A stretch of DNA of 64,000 nucleotides from Patescibacteria group bacterium UBA6220 (GTDB lineage: Bacteria > Patescibacteriota > Minisyncoccia > Minisyncoccales > Minisyncoccaceae). The notes below the pieces were generated by a model. It saw only the letters and a list, made by a program, of their open reading frames with translations, made no database searches and was not told where the DNA came from. Positions 8,015 through 17,621 of this stretch are shown one piece after another (within the stretch, counting starts at the first letter, position 1; every line of letters begins with the position of its first letter). A program made the position numbers and the translations under genes. Location of the stretch: positions 70,059 to 134,058 of the forward strand of contig DISC01000006.1 in the NCBI GenBank assembly GCA_002421745.1. Direction: 5' to 3'.

Positions 8015-9364
8015 TTATTTTTCTTTAATTAGCGGTAATTCGATTGTAATTTGAGTGCCAACATTTTCCATTGAATCCACGGAAATCGTACCACTCATTA
8101 ATTCTATAATTTGCTTAGTAATCCAAAGCCCCAAACCAGTTCCAACAATTTCTTCAGTCTTTTTATTTTTTACTCGATAAAATTTTTCAAACAAATGTTC
8201 TCTTTCTTTTGCGGTCATACCAATACCAGTATCTTTTATTAAAATAACCAAATTTTTATCTCTATTAAAAACTTTTACCTCTACACTGCCAGATGGAGTA
8301 TATTTTATAGCATTACCAATAAGATTAATAAGAGCTTGTTTAAATTTATCCCTATCAATTTTTACTACAGGAATAATTTTTGTTTCAATTAAGCAATTTA
8401 AAATTAATTTTTTTTCATCTGCTTGAATTTTTAATTCTTTCACAGTTTCTTCAATAACAATTCCTGCATCCATTTCTTTTAAATCAATCTTTAATCTTCC
8501 TTGCTCAATGCGACTTACATTAAGCATATCTTCAATTAATACAGCCAAACGATCTGCCGAAGTGCTAATAATTGATAAATCTTCTTTTATTTGATCAGAT
8601 AATTCTTGTGCCTCCTCCAATATCATTGAAGCATAGCCCTTAATAACAGTTATGGGCGTTCTTAATTCATGCGAAGCCATAGAAATAAACTCATCTTTCA
8701 TCTCATCGATTTCTTTTATTTTATTGTATAAAATTGAATACTCAAATATGCGCGAATTGGCAAACAAAAGTAAAACAATAATCAATACCGTAACTATTAA
8801 TATCCAAAAAGATTGCATTAGGGCGCTAGACAAACTACTGTCAATAAAATCAGCGGATAAGCGCATAGACAACAAAGCTTGCTTCTCACCCTGTTCATCG
8901 CTTAGTGGCAAAACCACCCACCAATATCGACTATTACCTTCTACTATTTTTTGAGCAATGGGATAATTTTTAATCCAAGAAAATTCATAAAGAGTGGGGC
9001 TGTTTTTTGATTCATTGTCGTTGTTGACTTTATTTTTATCTAAACCAGCAATTAATTTGTATTCCCCATTTTCTCGATAAAAAATATCAAAAACTTGCGT
9101 ATCTGAATTATTGTTTTTCCATCTATCAACAAAAGATTGTATTTGTTCTGGAGAATCAAGCCTATCTACTAAAGCTGTATTTACCGCCTGTCCGATTGTA
9201 ACTGCTCTTTCTTGCAAACTTTGATCAACCGTGGATTTAAAAAATTGTGAAAGCAAATATGTATTTAAAACTACTATACATGGAACAGCAATCATTAAAA
9301 CAATCGAATAAATAACCTGTTTATTGTCTTGTAAAAATTTTATTTTTGATTTACTGGTATTCAT
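8015..9364 (-). CDS. Membrane sensor histidine kinase (orphan)
   Basis: 449 residues. Helix 1 (about 17-40), an extracytoplasmic sensor domain (about 45-180), helix 2 (about 184-203), HisKA with phosphoacceptor H232 in SMASHELRTP, then HATPase_c with N-box NLIGNAIKYTPSG, G1 DTGIGM, F-box FEKFYR and G2 GTGLGLW. It senses something outside the cell and phosphorylates a response regulator. No response regulator gene is adjacent. The partner is either elsewhere or output is linked to the adjacent ECF sigma factor. Confidence 0.93.
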   Translation of the reverse strand: MNTSKSKIKFLQDNKQVIYSIVLMIAVPCIVVLNTYLLSQFFKSTVDQSLQERAVTIGQAVNTALVDRLDSPEQIQSFVDRWKNNNSDTQVFDIFYRENGEYKLIAGLDKNKVNNDNESKNSPTLYEFSWIKNYPIAQKIVEGNSRYWWVVLPLSDEQGEKQALLSMRLSADFIDSSLSSALMQSFWILIVTVLIIVLLLFANSRIFEYSILYNKIKEIDEMKDEFISMASHELRTPITVIKGYASMILEEAQELSDQIKEDLSIISTSADRLAVLIEDMLNVSRIEQGRLKIDLKEMDAGIVIEETVKELKIQADEKKLILNCLIETKIIPVVKIDRDKFKQALINLIGNAIKYTPSGSVEVKVFNRDKNLVILIKDTGIGMTAKEREHLFEKFYRVKNKKTEEIVGTGLGLWITKQIIELMSGTISVDSMENVGTQITIELPLIKEK

Positions 9365-9368
9365 AAAA

Positions 9369-12300
9369 CTATTCTGTCATTTTTCTCCTAATTAATAAGA
9401 ATGTTCCAACTAAAATCAATACAAATACCAAGCTTCCTACTATGTAATACATCATCATATTATTTGATTTATCTGGAATGTTAACAGCGTCTTCTATTCC
9501 AGCGAATTGATCCATGCTAACAGCTTGTGCTTTTTCAATAAAGAAAGGCATTGGCAAACTTGATTCCACGATACGACCCTTGTCATTATTAACAGCCACA
9601 TAAACTTCATGTTTGCCATCTATTAATGATTTATCTAAATCATAAACCCAATTTCCATTAGCGTCAGTCTTAACAGTTAAAACAATTGGCATTACACTAT
9701 AAATAAACAAAGTGATCACTTGATTTGGCTCTGCCTTACCTTTAAATCTAATAACAGCTGTTTCGTTGTCAGTTGACTTTATATTTTCAACAGCTGCAAT
9801 TTGAATAGAATTACTAATAGTTACACTGCTAAGCTTAGGCTGTTCTATTGATTTACCTTGAACCAAAGCTTTATCAATACCAGTCAATTTAGACGAATCT
9901 ACATCTTTAATATCTTTTGGATTTCCCAAACGTGCCTCAATATCATCAGCTATTCCATTTTGGTTACTATCAAAAACAATCGCCACAGGAGATAATGTTT
10001 GTTGTGTTGAAGTAGTATCAATCGCTAATAAACTAACAGACACTGGAGTAGTCGAAGAAGCTAAGGGCAAGTTTTCAACTTTTATTTGAACTGACTGTTG
10101 AGATTGTCCACTACTATTAATATTAACATTTACAGTTTTACTCTGAGTATCTATTGTAGCTGTATGACCAGAACTCTCTGTTAAAGATTGTTTTACTTCA
10201 GGAGCAATCACCACATTAAAATCATTTAAAATTAATTTATTAATTATATTATTACATTCTGTTTCATTTAAATTTTGACATTTAATAAGTTTGGGATAAT
10301 GTGTTACAAAATATTGACGGCACTGCTCTTGATTGATGTATCCACTTGCCAAACATTCATTAGTAATTTTGGATTGATATTGATATATTTCGCAATCACC
10401 CTTATTGCTATATCCAGCTCGAATACATTCAGTTGGTAGCTGATCTGCAATTGTTGGTTGTACGGTAACTGACTCAGCTAATATTGGCTTTGTTGGCTTT
10501 ATTACTTCTGGAGCTTCATATGTACAACTTCTTTCTGTTAACGGTTTTGCGCTAGTAATTGTCGGACAATTAGAAGTTAGCTTGCAAAGCCTGTATTGTT
10601 TTCCAGCAGAAGTACAAACACCCCAATTATCATCACACTGCCAAACATCTTTGCAGTCAGTATTTATTGACTCACAACTTTGTTCTAAAACAGGTTCACC
10701 AAAACAATTTTCTGGAGTTTTGGTTTTTATAGTTCTCTTTTGTTTTCCATTTTCACAAACACCCCACTCGGAATAATCAAAAATACATGCAGCTGTTTTA
10801 GTCGAACAACGAACAAATGCTGTTTCTGTGCTTCCTTTGCAAGTCCAAGTCCATGGATTCGTGCCAGTAAAACCAGAAAAAGTTCCAAAAAGACAAAGCG
10901 TGTTGGCTTCCGGTTCAGTTGTTGTAATTTTTCCATTAGCTGAACCGCACACACCGATTACGTTTGTTGTGGCTGTTTTCTGAGCTGAACAAGGAACTGC
11001 ACCGCTCGTAGTTCCAAAACAATTCCATGTCCACTTATCATTACTGCTGGCAAAATTAGTCGCTATTCCAGACAAACAAAGATTTGATGAAGTTGATAAA
11101 AGAGAATTAAAAATTCCTGTGTTGGCCGAGCCACATTTTCCAATTGCAGTTGTTGTAGTTGTTTTCTGAGCTGAACAAGCAACAACACTACCTGTGCTCA
11201 TTGAACAATCCCATGTCCATCCATCGCTATTACTAGCAAAATTAGTCGCTATTCCAGACAAACAAAGATTTGATGAAATCATTGAAAGATAAGTAAATGT
11301 ACCTGTATTAGCTGAACCACAGCCGCTCGTTACAAGAGTACATTCCTCAGTGGCTGGACACGATACTATTGCAGAACCAACACAATCAGCACCACCGTTT
11401 AATGGAGCTGGATTTGTACAAGTGCGAGTAATCGTGCTGGCTGCACGACCACATTCTGTTGGGCAAGTATAAGTTGACCAACCGCCATCAACTTTTGTTA
11501 TGCACGCTTCAGTGGCTGGACACGATACTATTGCAGAACCAACACAATCAGCACCACCGTTTAATGGAGCTGGATTTGTACAAGTGCGAGTAATCGTGCT
11601 GGCTGCACGACCACATTCTGTTGGGCAAGTATAAGTTGACCAACCGCCATTTGCACAAGACTGATCAGCAATAGTGGGTGTTCCTGAACAATTTGATGAT
11701 GTTAAATAAATACATGACTTTTTATTATCCAATGATCTACAAGAACCCCAAAGCTGACAAGTAACAGAACATTCTGGGGCGATTAAAGTTGCACAATTAA
11801 CAGGAGTTGTTCCAGCTGCGCCAGTACAAGTCCAGACCCATGGATTCGTTCCAGTAAAGCCAGAAAAATTAGAAAAATTACAAAAATTAGCTGTCGGCGC
11901 AGTTGTAGCAATTACACCACTAGCTGAGCCACAACTTGGATTGTGCGGCAAAGTAGAACAATTAATGGTTGTTCCATAATTATAACAACTCCATTGCCAA
12001 ATAGAAAAATTATTTGGAATTGGATTACTAACTTTAGTTCCGTATAAGCACAAGGTTGCATCTGTTGGAGCAGCCGTAGCCACAGTTTGACTAGCTATTC
12101 CACATTGAGGCAAAACTGCAGTATCACCACTTATTGTAAAGCTGGTCGCTACTTCCGGACCAACATATAAACTATTATTTACATAAAAAATTTTAGCTAT
12201 CCATGTTCCCGCAACTGCAAAACCAGGAATATCTATATTCCCTGACCAAGTATTTGTAGAGGCAATAATTGGTATGTCTAATGTAAAAAAATTGGTTGCA

Positions 12301-12905
12301 ATATTGCTATTTTGAAACTTTACTCTAACGCTCTGAGCACTACTTGCATTACTTCCAGTAACAGTGGTCGTTATCCTTGTTCCAGCTACGATACTTGTAT
12401 TAGATCCAGCAATTGGAACAACGCTAATACTTGAAAAACTCAAACTCGAACTAGAGCCGATACCAGGAACCGTATAAGTAAAATAATTCATTGAATCAAC
12501 ACTAGTATAAGCACTTGTCGCAAATCTATAAGAACTTATTTTAAATCTCCAAGTGCGATCAAAACTAACAGCATCAACATAAACAAAACCTTGCCATTCT
12601 GTTTTGTCTGTATTTATTGAAGTTAAATTTATTTCATTAATATCTGGATAACTTGTCAACGAGGTTGATAAACCTTTTGCCATTAAGCCACCTAAAATTG
12701 ATGTTGGTCCGGTTGCTGTAGCATTTACGGTTATTTTTATTTTATTAACACCATCAACGACATAAGTTTCGGATGTTACATTATTTACCGTAAACGTCAA
12801 ATCTAAATTTGCATCAACTTTTGTAAAAAAAGATTGACTCAATAAAAAAGTAGTAAAAATAAATAATGTTAATAATGATAAATATTTTATTATATTTTTT
12901 TTCAT
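9369..12905 (-). CDS. Large surface protein with thrombospondin-like and cysteine-rich repeats
   Basis: 1178 residues. Signal sequence (1-32, KKNIIKYLSLLTLFIFTTFLL), Ig-like beta regions (about 33-260), cysteine/tryptophan repeats of type CGxAxG...LCxxG...WxWxC (about 265-375 and 525-690), two thrombospondin-type-1-like modules with WSTYTCPTECGRAAS (about 419-520), more Cys-rich modules, a Ca-binding-like DSNQNGIADDIEARLG, a bacterial Ig-like domain and a C-terminal helix (about 1150-1172) ending RRKMTE. It should be anchored in the membrane and displayed outside, with many disulfides. Probable adhesion or cell-contact protein. It lies four bases upstream of the sensor kinase gene. Confidence 0.85.
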   Translation of the reverse strand: MKKNIIKYLSLLTLFIFTTFLLSQSFFTKVDANLDLTFTVNNVTSETYVVDGVNKIKITVNATATGPTSILGGLMAKGLSTSLTSYPDINEINLTSINTDKTEWQGFVYVDAVSFDRTWRFKISSYRFATSAYTSVDSMNYFTYTVPGIGSSSSLSFSSISVVPIAGSNTSIVAGTRITTTVTGSNASSAQSVRVKFQNSNIATNFFTLDIPIIASTNTWSGNIDIPGFAVAGTWIAKIFYVNNSLYVGPEVATSFTISGDTAVLPQCGIASQTVATAAPTDATLCLYGTKVSNPIPNNFSIWQWSCYNYGTTINCSTLPHNPSCGSASGVIATTAPTANFCNFSNFSGFTGTNPWVWTCTGAAGTTPVNCATLIAPECSVTCQLWGSCRSLDNKKSCIYLTSSNCSGTPTIADQSCANGGWSTYTCPTECGRAASTITRTCTNPAPLNGGADCVGSAIVSCPATEACITKVDGGWSTYTCPTECGRAASTITRTCTNPAPLNGGADCVGSAIVSCPATEECTLVTSGCGSANTGTFTYLSMISSNLCLSGIATNFASNSDGWTWDCSMSTGSVVACSAQKTTTTTAIGKCGSANTGIFNSLLSTSSNLCLSGIATNFASSNDKWTWNCFGTTSGAVPCSAQKTATTNVIGVCGSANGKITTTEPEANTLCLFGTFSGFTGTNPWTWTCKGSTETAFVRCSTKTAACIFDYSEWGVCENGKQKRTIKTKTPENCFGEPVLEQSCESINTDCKDVWQCDDNWGVCTSAGKQYRLCKLTSNCPTITSAKPLTERSCTYEAPEVIKPTKPILAESVTVQPTIADQLPTECIRAGYSNKGDCEIYQYQSKITNECLASGYINQEQCRQYFVTHYPKLIKCQNLNETECNNIINKLILNDFNVVIAPEVKQSLTESSGHTATIDTQSKTVNVNINSSGQSQQSVQIKVENLPLASSTTPVSVSLLAIDTTSTQQTLSPVAIVFDSNQNGIADDIEARLGNPKDIKDVDSSKLTGIDKALVQGKSIEQPKLSSVTISNSIQIAAVENIKSTDNETAVIRFKGKAEPNQVITLFIYSVMPIVLTVKTDANGNWVYDLDKSLIDGKHEVYVAVNNDKGRIVESSLPMPFFIEKAQAVSMDQFAGIEDAVNIPDKSNNMMMYYIVGSLVFVLILVGTFLLIRRKMTE
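11347..11650 (-). repeat. Two identical 142-bp tandem copies inside the surface protein gene
   Basis: Positions 11347-11488 and 11509-11650 are identical by direct comparison, at a 162-bp period, so the 20-bp spacer is not conserved. Each copy encodes one thrombospondin-like module. Identity at third positions implies recent duplication or gene conversion. Confidence 0.92.
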
Positions 12906-12914
12906 AATTTTTAT

Positions 12915-12939
12915 GAAAAAACGCCCGCAAATAGGCGTT
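12915..12939 (-). terminator. Terminator downstream of the oligoendopeptidase gene
   Basis: On the minus strand AACGCC (12934-12939) pairs with GGCGTT (12920-12925) and is followed by TTTTC. It lies between the oligoendopeptidase stop and the surface protein start. Confidence 0.65.
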
Positions 12940-13035
12940 AAATCATTAACCTTTTAATTAAAAATAAATTGTTAGATTTTCCTGACATTACTTATTATTA
13001 TAAAACACAATATTAAATAAAGCAAAGGTTTTGAG

Positions 13036-14841
13036 CTATATTTTTTTAAGTTTTTTTGCTAATTTTTCGGTTTCAATTAAAAGCTCATCAATTTCTTTTA
13101 ATCCCTTATCCCAAAATTGTTTTTGCGTAATATCTATACCAGCCTTGGCGAATATTTCTTTGGGGCTGTCAGACAATCCTATGGAAAATATATTTTTAAC
13201 TTTTTTTACAAAATCAATATCCTCTTTTATTAACTTTTGAAGAGACTTTGCAATCAATAAACCACTAGCATAGGTATAAACATAAAAATACGACCTAATA
13301 TGACCCCAATATACCCACCAATTCTCAGAGCCTGGAGATTGCTCAATCGCATCACCCATATAAGCTTTCATATTTTTTTGGAAAATTAATCCTATCTCCT
13401 CTTTGGGCAAATAACCTATTTTTCTAAAAGCTTGATGTAAATCTTTTTCGAAATTATAACAAGCAATTTGACGTTGAATCGTTGAAACAGCATCTCCCAA
13501 TCTATCAATTGATATTTTTAATCTTAATTCATCGTCAGCAGTTTTTAATAACTCATCCAAGACAAAACCCTCCATAAAAGTACTTGCCACCTCAGCCACT
13601 GCCAAAGAGTGACCAAAATTAATTGCATTTTCTTTTTTTCTAGTAAGCTCGCTATTAATTCCATGCCCAACCTCATGAGCAATAGTTAAAACATCATTTA
13701 ATTTTCCGGTAAAATTCAATAAAATATAAGTTGGTTGCGTGATTAATCCATTACTACAATATGCTCCTCCGGTTTTTCCTTTGCGCGGCAAAACATCAAT
13801 TTGTTTGTTTTTTATAAATCCCTCCAGTATTTCTCCAAACTCTTTGTCCAAATTATTAAAAGACCTCAAAACTAATTTTAAAGCTTCTTCGTAAGTATAT
13901 TTTTTATTTATTTCTCCATACTCCAACATTCGTTCATGATATTTCAATTTTTTAACTCCCGCTAATTTTGCTTTTAATTTATAAAATCTTGCGGAAATAT
14001 CAAACCTAGATTTAACTGCCTCATTCAAAGCATCCACCATTTTTGTTGTAACATCATCACTCAGATGCCTCGCCGAATCTGGCCTCTCAAACCCACGCAA
14101 TTCATCATTAACTTTTTTATCTTGTAAAACAGAATTAATTTCGTGTTCCGCTATCTCGATATTATCTTTTAATATTTCATTAAACGCTTTGGCTGCCTCA
14201 TCTCTAACTTGTTTTTTATTGTTTCCAAGCAAAGCTGAAATCTCACTAAAATTTTTATTTCTTCTTTTGCCGTCTTCATCTAAAATTACTCTTTCTTCCT
14301 TAGACAAAAAAGCCTCAGTCATCATCACCCAATTATCAAAAGCAGTCGCTTGTTTAAGATTGATAATTTTTTCTTCGGCTTCGCTCAAAAAATATCTTTC
14401 TTTTTCAAATATTCTACTTAAAAAATGCTGATAATCTTTCAAGTCTTTTTGTTCTAAAAATTGTTTCTGTTTTTCTTTAGAAATTTTCCCCAAACTTAAA
14501 TAGAAAAACTCCATTTCATTGCTTATCTTTTGGGTAAAATCATTGGCCTGATTAAGCCTTGCTCTAATTTTTTTATCTAATTGATTTTGAGAATTTCGAT
14601 AAGTAAAATAATAAAGCTCTTTAATTCCAGGACCATAGAACCTATTCCATTTTTCATAATCATCCAGGGCTTGTCTTAAAATTCTACTATCATCCAGATA
14701 AGATTTATTATTTTTCCATTTTTTAACAAATTTGTTTGTTTCTTTGATTATTTTTCCTCTCTCTATTTCCATCTCAGAATCATTGTCATTTTTAAACAAA
14801 GGTGTTAGATCCCATTCGGTTTTTTGATTATCTCTTTTCAT
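13036..14841 (-). CDS. pepF: Oligoendopeptidase F, M3 family zinc peptidase
   Basis: 601 residues, full length for PepF. The zinc motif is in LTIAHEVGHGINSEL (about 385-399, HExGH), with the third ligand glutamate in EVASTFMEG further on. The conserved C-terminal part has PGSENWWVYWGHIRSYFYVYTYASG. It degrades short peptides in the cytoplasm, useful in a cell that depends on imported peptides. The next gene upstream ends five bases away, so it probably shares a transcript with the acyltransferase/hydrolase pair. Confidence 0.95.
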   Translation of the reverse strand: MKRDNQKTEWDLTPLFKNDNDSEMEIERGKIIKETNKFVKKWKNNKSYLDDSRILRQALDDYEKWNRFYGPGIKELYYFTYRNSQNQLDKKIRARLNQANDFTQKISNEMEFFYLSLGKISKEKQKQFLEQKDLKDYQHFLSRIFEKERYFLSEAEEKIINLKQATAFDNWVMMTEAFLSKEERVILDEDGKRRNKNFSEISALLGNNKKQVRDEAAKAFNEILKDNIEIAEHEINSVLQDKKVNDELRGFERPDSARHLSDDVTTKMVDALNEAVKSRFDISARFYKLKAKLAGVKKLKYHERMLEYGEINKKYTYEEALKLVLRSFNNLDKEFGEILEGFIKNKQIDVLPRKGKTGGAYCSNGLITQPTYILLNFTGKLNDVLTIAHEVGHGINSELTRKKENAINFGHSLAVAEVASTFMEGFVLDELLKTADDELRLKISIDRLGDAVSTIQRQIACYNFEKDLHQAFRKIGYLPKEEIGLIFQKNMKAYMGDAIEQSPGSENWWVYWGHIRSYFYVYTYASGLLIAKSLQKLIKEDIDFVKKVKNIFSIGLSDSPKEIFAKAGIDITQKQFWDKGLKEIDELLIETEKLAKKLKKI

Positions 14842-14845
14842 TTTC

Positions 14846-15985
14846 TTAATTTATTTTATTTTTCTCTTTTAAAAAAACCCTAGACATTCTTTCAGAAACT
14901 TTTTTTAATAACCAACCCAAAGCAATAAATAAAATCAGATACAAAGACACGGCCAACCAATTTGGCAAAAACTTAAAAAACACATCATATCTATACAAAA
15001 TCGGCCAATGTAATAAATAAATTTCATAAGAATAAATTCCCAACAAGCTAAATAACTTTATCTCATTTTTTTTCAATAAAAATACTCCAACAAAAGATAA
15101 AGTAACAATAATACTAATAAGTTGATTTATATTTATACTTTTTCCTGCACCAGAATGATAAAAACCATAAACAATCACAAGTCCAAAAATTACAATCAAT
15201 AAATAAGAGGCAATACTTTTAAAAACTTTAGACCATCTATGAAAATTAATTTTAGCGATAGTATCAGTGGCTAATTTTTTTAAAATTAATCCTGATTCAC
15301 TGCAAATTAATCCACCAAATAAAACCCCTATTGGAAAGGCCCATGAATGAATTTCGTAAAAATATCTTACTCCTCCAATAAAACTAATATTAAGAGCGAG
15401 AAAACTTATTACGTAAATTAAAATAGCCGAAACCCAAGGCCTTTTTTTGATAAACACCAAAGGAAAAATAAAATAATAAAATAAAATAAGCGTAAAATAC
15501 CATAAAGGAGAATTAATATCAGAATACATATCAGCTGTTGGAAAAAACCCAAGAAAAGAAGACATTATATAACTTATCGAATACCCCTTACTTAAAACAA
15601 AAAAATCCAATAAAAAGAAAGTGCTCAAAATCAACCAAAATGGAATTAACAACTTCAAAAGACGATCTTTATAAAATTTTGCAACTGAACGTGATTTTTT
15701 AATAGCACTCACAACCAAACCATATCCTGACAAAAACAAAAACAAATCAACTCCCACTCCAGAAATAGTAGACAAAGGAAATAAAAACCTATTATCACTA
15801 ACTAAAAAATAACCTATATGCCCAAAAATAACAGTTAGAATAGCTACCCCCTTAAGCTCATTAGTAATTGAAATAGGAAAAAATCCTTCTGATTTTTTTT
15901 TACGCAAAGACAGCAAAATAGCAAACACAAAAATTGCTATAAAGATATAAGTTCCTGTGATTGGGTTATCAATTAATATTTTCAT
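14846..15985 (-). CDS. Acyltransferase family 3 membrane protein (O-acetyltransferase-like)
   Basis: 379 residues with about ten membrane helices. The early motif GVAILTVIFGHIGYFL carries the family's catalytic histidine, followed by the FLFLSGYGLV motif and a KFYKDRLLKLLIPFW helix. It should move acyl groups across the membrane onto an envelope polysaccharide. Its start overlaps the SGNH hydrolase gene by 17 bases, and acyltransferase-3 plus SGNH pairs commonly act together in O-acetylation. Confidence 0.9.
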   Translation of the reverse strand: MKILIDNPITGTYIFIAIFVFAILLSLRKKKSEGFFPISITNELKGVAILTVIFGHIGYFLVSDNRFLFPLSTISGVGVDLFLFLSGYGLVVSAIKKSRSVAKFYKDRLLKLLIPFWLILSTFFLLDFFVLSKGYSISYIMSSFLGFFPTADMYSDINSPLWYFTLILFYYFIFPLVFIKKRPWVSAILIYVISFLALNISFIGGVRYFYEIHSWAFPIGVLFGGLICSESGLILKKLATDTIAKINFHRWSKVFKSIASYLLIVIFGLVIVYGFYHSGAGKSININQLISIIVTLSFVGVFLLKKNEIKLFSLLGIYSYEIYLLHWPILYRYDVFFKFLPNWLAVSLYLILFIALGWLLKKVSERMSRVFLKEKNKIN

Positions 15986-16712
15986 AAATTATCTGCGATA
16001 AAATCTTATAACCAATCTTGCTGGGATGAAAAGAATCAACTGCATAGTGTGTTCCATCTCTTTCAAACATTTTTTCTGTAGGCGTAGCAATATCAATATA
16101 TTTAATACTATGCTCTTGAGCTATATTTTTAATAATCTCATTAAATTTAACTGTTTTGTTCTTAAAATATGCATTATAAGGAGGCAAATAAAGCGTATTT
16201 GATCCAATAAAAGGAATATTAATTAAATAAATTTTTGATTTATCGTTTTTAACTAATTCGCTAACTATATATTCGTAATTATTTTTAAATTCTTTTTCGC
16301 TTATATTTTCTCTTACATCATTTACGCCAATCAACACAGTAACAATATCGGGTTTTTCTTCAATGGCCAATTTTAATAAATTTTTACTTATTAAATCTTC
16401 TGTTCTCGCCCCCAAAAGAGAAAAATCTTTAAGAATTACTTCTTTGTCGCTTGCCAAATTTTCAGACAAAAGATAAGGATATGATTCTTCGTAATTATCC
16501 GCACCCACTCCGGCGGTTAAACTATCGCCCAAAGCTGCATATTTTATTTTTTGTGAATTTTCTGAATTAATAATATACATATATTGAGTATCAACTGTTT
16601 TTAATCCACCCGATCTAATTCGATTATAAATATTAGCATAACCAAACCATAAATATCCGATTATAACCGCAATCAAAACCAAAAATATAGTTAAAAACTT
16701 TTTCTTAATCAT
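15969..16712 (-). CDS. SGNH/GDSL-type esterase or acyltransferase
   Basis: 247 residues. N-terminal membrane helix (about 6-25), then block I GDSLTAGVG (nucleophile serine), block III VTVLIGVNDV, and block V DSFHPSKIGY carrying the Asp-His pair. The domain is outside the membrane. Translationally coupled with the acyltransferase-3 gene, it probably transfers or removes acetyl groups on the same surface glycan. Confidence 0.9.
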   Translation of the reverse strand: MIKKKFLTIFLVLIAVIIGYLWFGYANIYNRIRSGGLKTVDTQYMYIINSENSQKIKYAALGDSLTAGVGADNYEESYPYLLSENLASDKEVILKDFSLLGARTEDLISKNLLKLAIEEKPDIVTVLIGVNDVRENISEKEFKNNYEYIVSELVKNDKSKIYLINIPFIGSNTLYLPPYNAYFKNKTVKFNEIIKNIAQEHSIKYIDIATPTEKMFERDGTHYAVDSFHPSKIGYKILSQIIYENIN

Positions 16713-16751
16713 AATATTATTATTTTATAATAAATAAACCAATAAAGCAAA

Positions 16752-16776
16752 AAATCGACCGATTTGCGGTCGATTT
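16752..16776 (-). terminator. Terminator of the slipin gene
   Basis: Stem AAATCGACCG (16752-16761) with CGGTCGATTT (16767-16776), loop of five; on the minus strand it is followed by TTTTTTGC. It ends the slipin transcript ahead of the SGNH gene. Confidence 0.85.
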
Positions 16777-16786
16777 CAGCAAAAAA

Positions 16787-17551
16787 CTATTTATTCAAGT
16801 CTCCTTTTACCATATTTATAGCTTCTTTTACGGTGCTCATAAATTGAGCTGGAAAAATTATCGTGGAATTCTTTTCAATACTAATCTCTGCCATTGTTTG
16901 TAATGTTCTTAATTGTAAGGCAACCGGATGACTAGCAATCAAATCAGCTGCTTGTCCCAATTTTTCAGCTGCTTGAAATTCACCCTCAGCTGCAACAATT
17001 TTAGCTCTTCTCTCTCGTTCTGCTTCAGCCTCTTTTGCCATTGCTCTTTGCATATTTTCCGGCAAAGTAATATCTTTTATTTCCACTGCCACTACTTGCA
17101 CACCCCAAGGTTCTGTATGTCCATCTATAACATTTTTAATTTGACTATTAATGTCAGCTGTTTTCGACAAAAGTTGATCTAACTGAAATTGCCCTACTAC
17201 ATTTCTAACTGTTGTTTGACTAATTTGATTTACTGCAGAAAAAACATCTTCTATGACCACCACTGATTTTACTGGATCAACAATATGATAATAAGCCACA
17301 GCTGCAATATCAATTGAGACATTGTCTTTAGTTATTATTTTTTGCGAAGGAATTCCCATTGTTACTGTCCTTAAACTAACTTTTACCATTTTTTCAAAAA
17401 TAGGAATTAAAAATATAAGACCTGGGCCCCTAGTTTCTCTATATCTTCCCAAAAAGAAAACTACTGCTCTTTCATACTGATTAATTATACGTAGACTATA
17501 AAGAATAATAATAATTACAGCAATTATTAAATATATTATTAAAAGATTCAT
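16787..17551 (-). CDS. Slipin (SPFH/band 7 membrane protein)
   Basis: 254 residues. N-terminal helix (1-20), then the SPFH domain (about 23-190) with INQYERAVVFFLGRYRETRGPG, SVDIAAVAYYHI-type strand and the helix-forming NMQRAMAKEAEAERERRAKIVAAEGEFQAAEKL split over about 168-200. It scaffolds membrane microdomains. The usual NfeD partner gene is not adjacent. The gene is monocistronic, with its own terminator. Confidence 0.92.
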   Translation of the reverse strand: MNLLIIYLIIAVIIIILYSLRIINQYERAVVFFLGRYRETRGPGLIFLIPIFEKMVKVSLRTVTMGIPSQKIITKDNVSIDIAAVAYYHIVDPVKSVVVIEDVFSAVNQISQTTVRNVVGQFQLDQLLSKTADINSQIKNVIDGHTEPWGVQVVAVEIKDITLPENMQRAMAKEAEAERERRAKIVAAEGEFQAAEKLGQAADLIASHPVALQLRTLQTMAEISIEKNSTIIFPAQFMSTVKEAINMVKGDLNK

Positions 17552-17621
17552 ATTTTATTTTTTTAAATTTTATATTATTAACAAAACTAATTACACAAAA
17601 CTTTTTTTCTTTCTATGCGCA

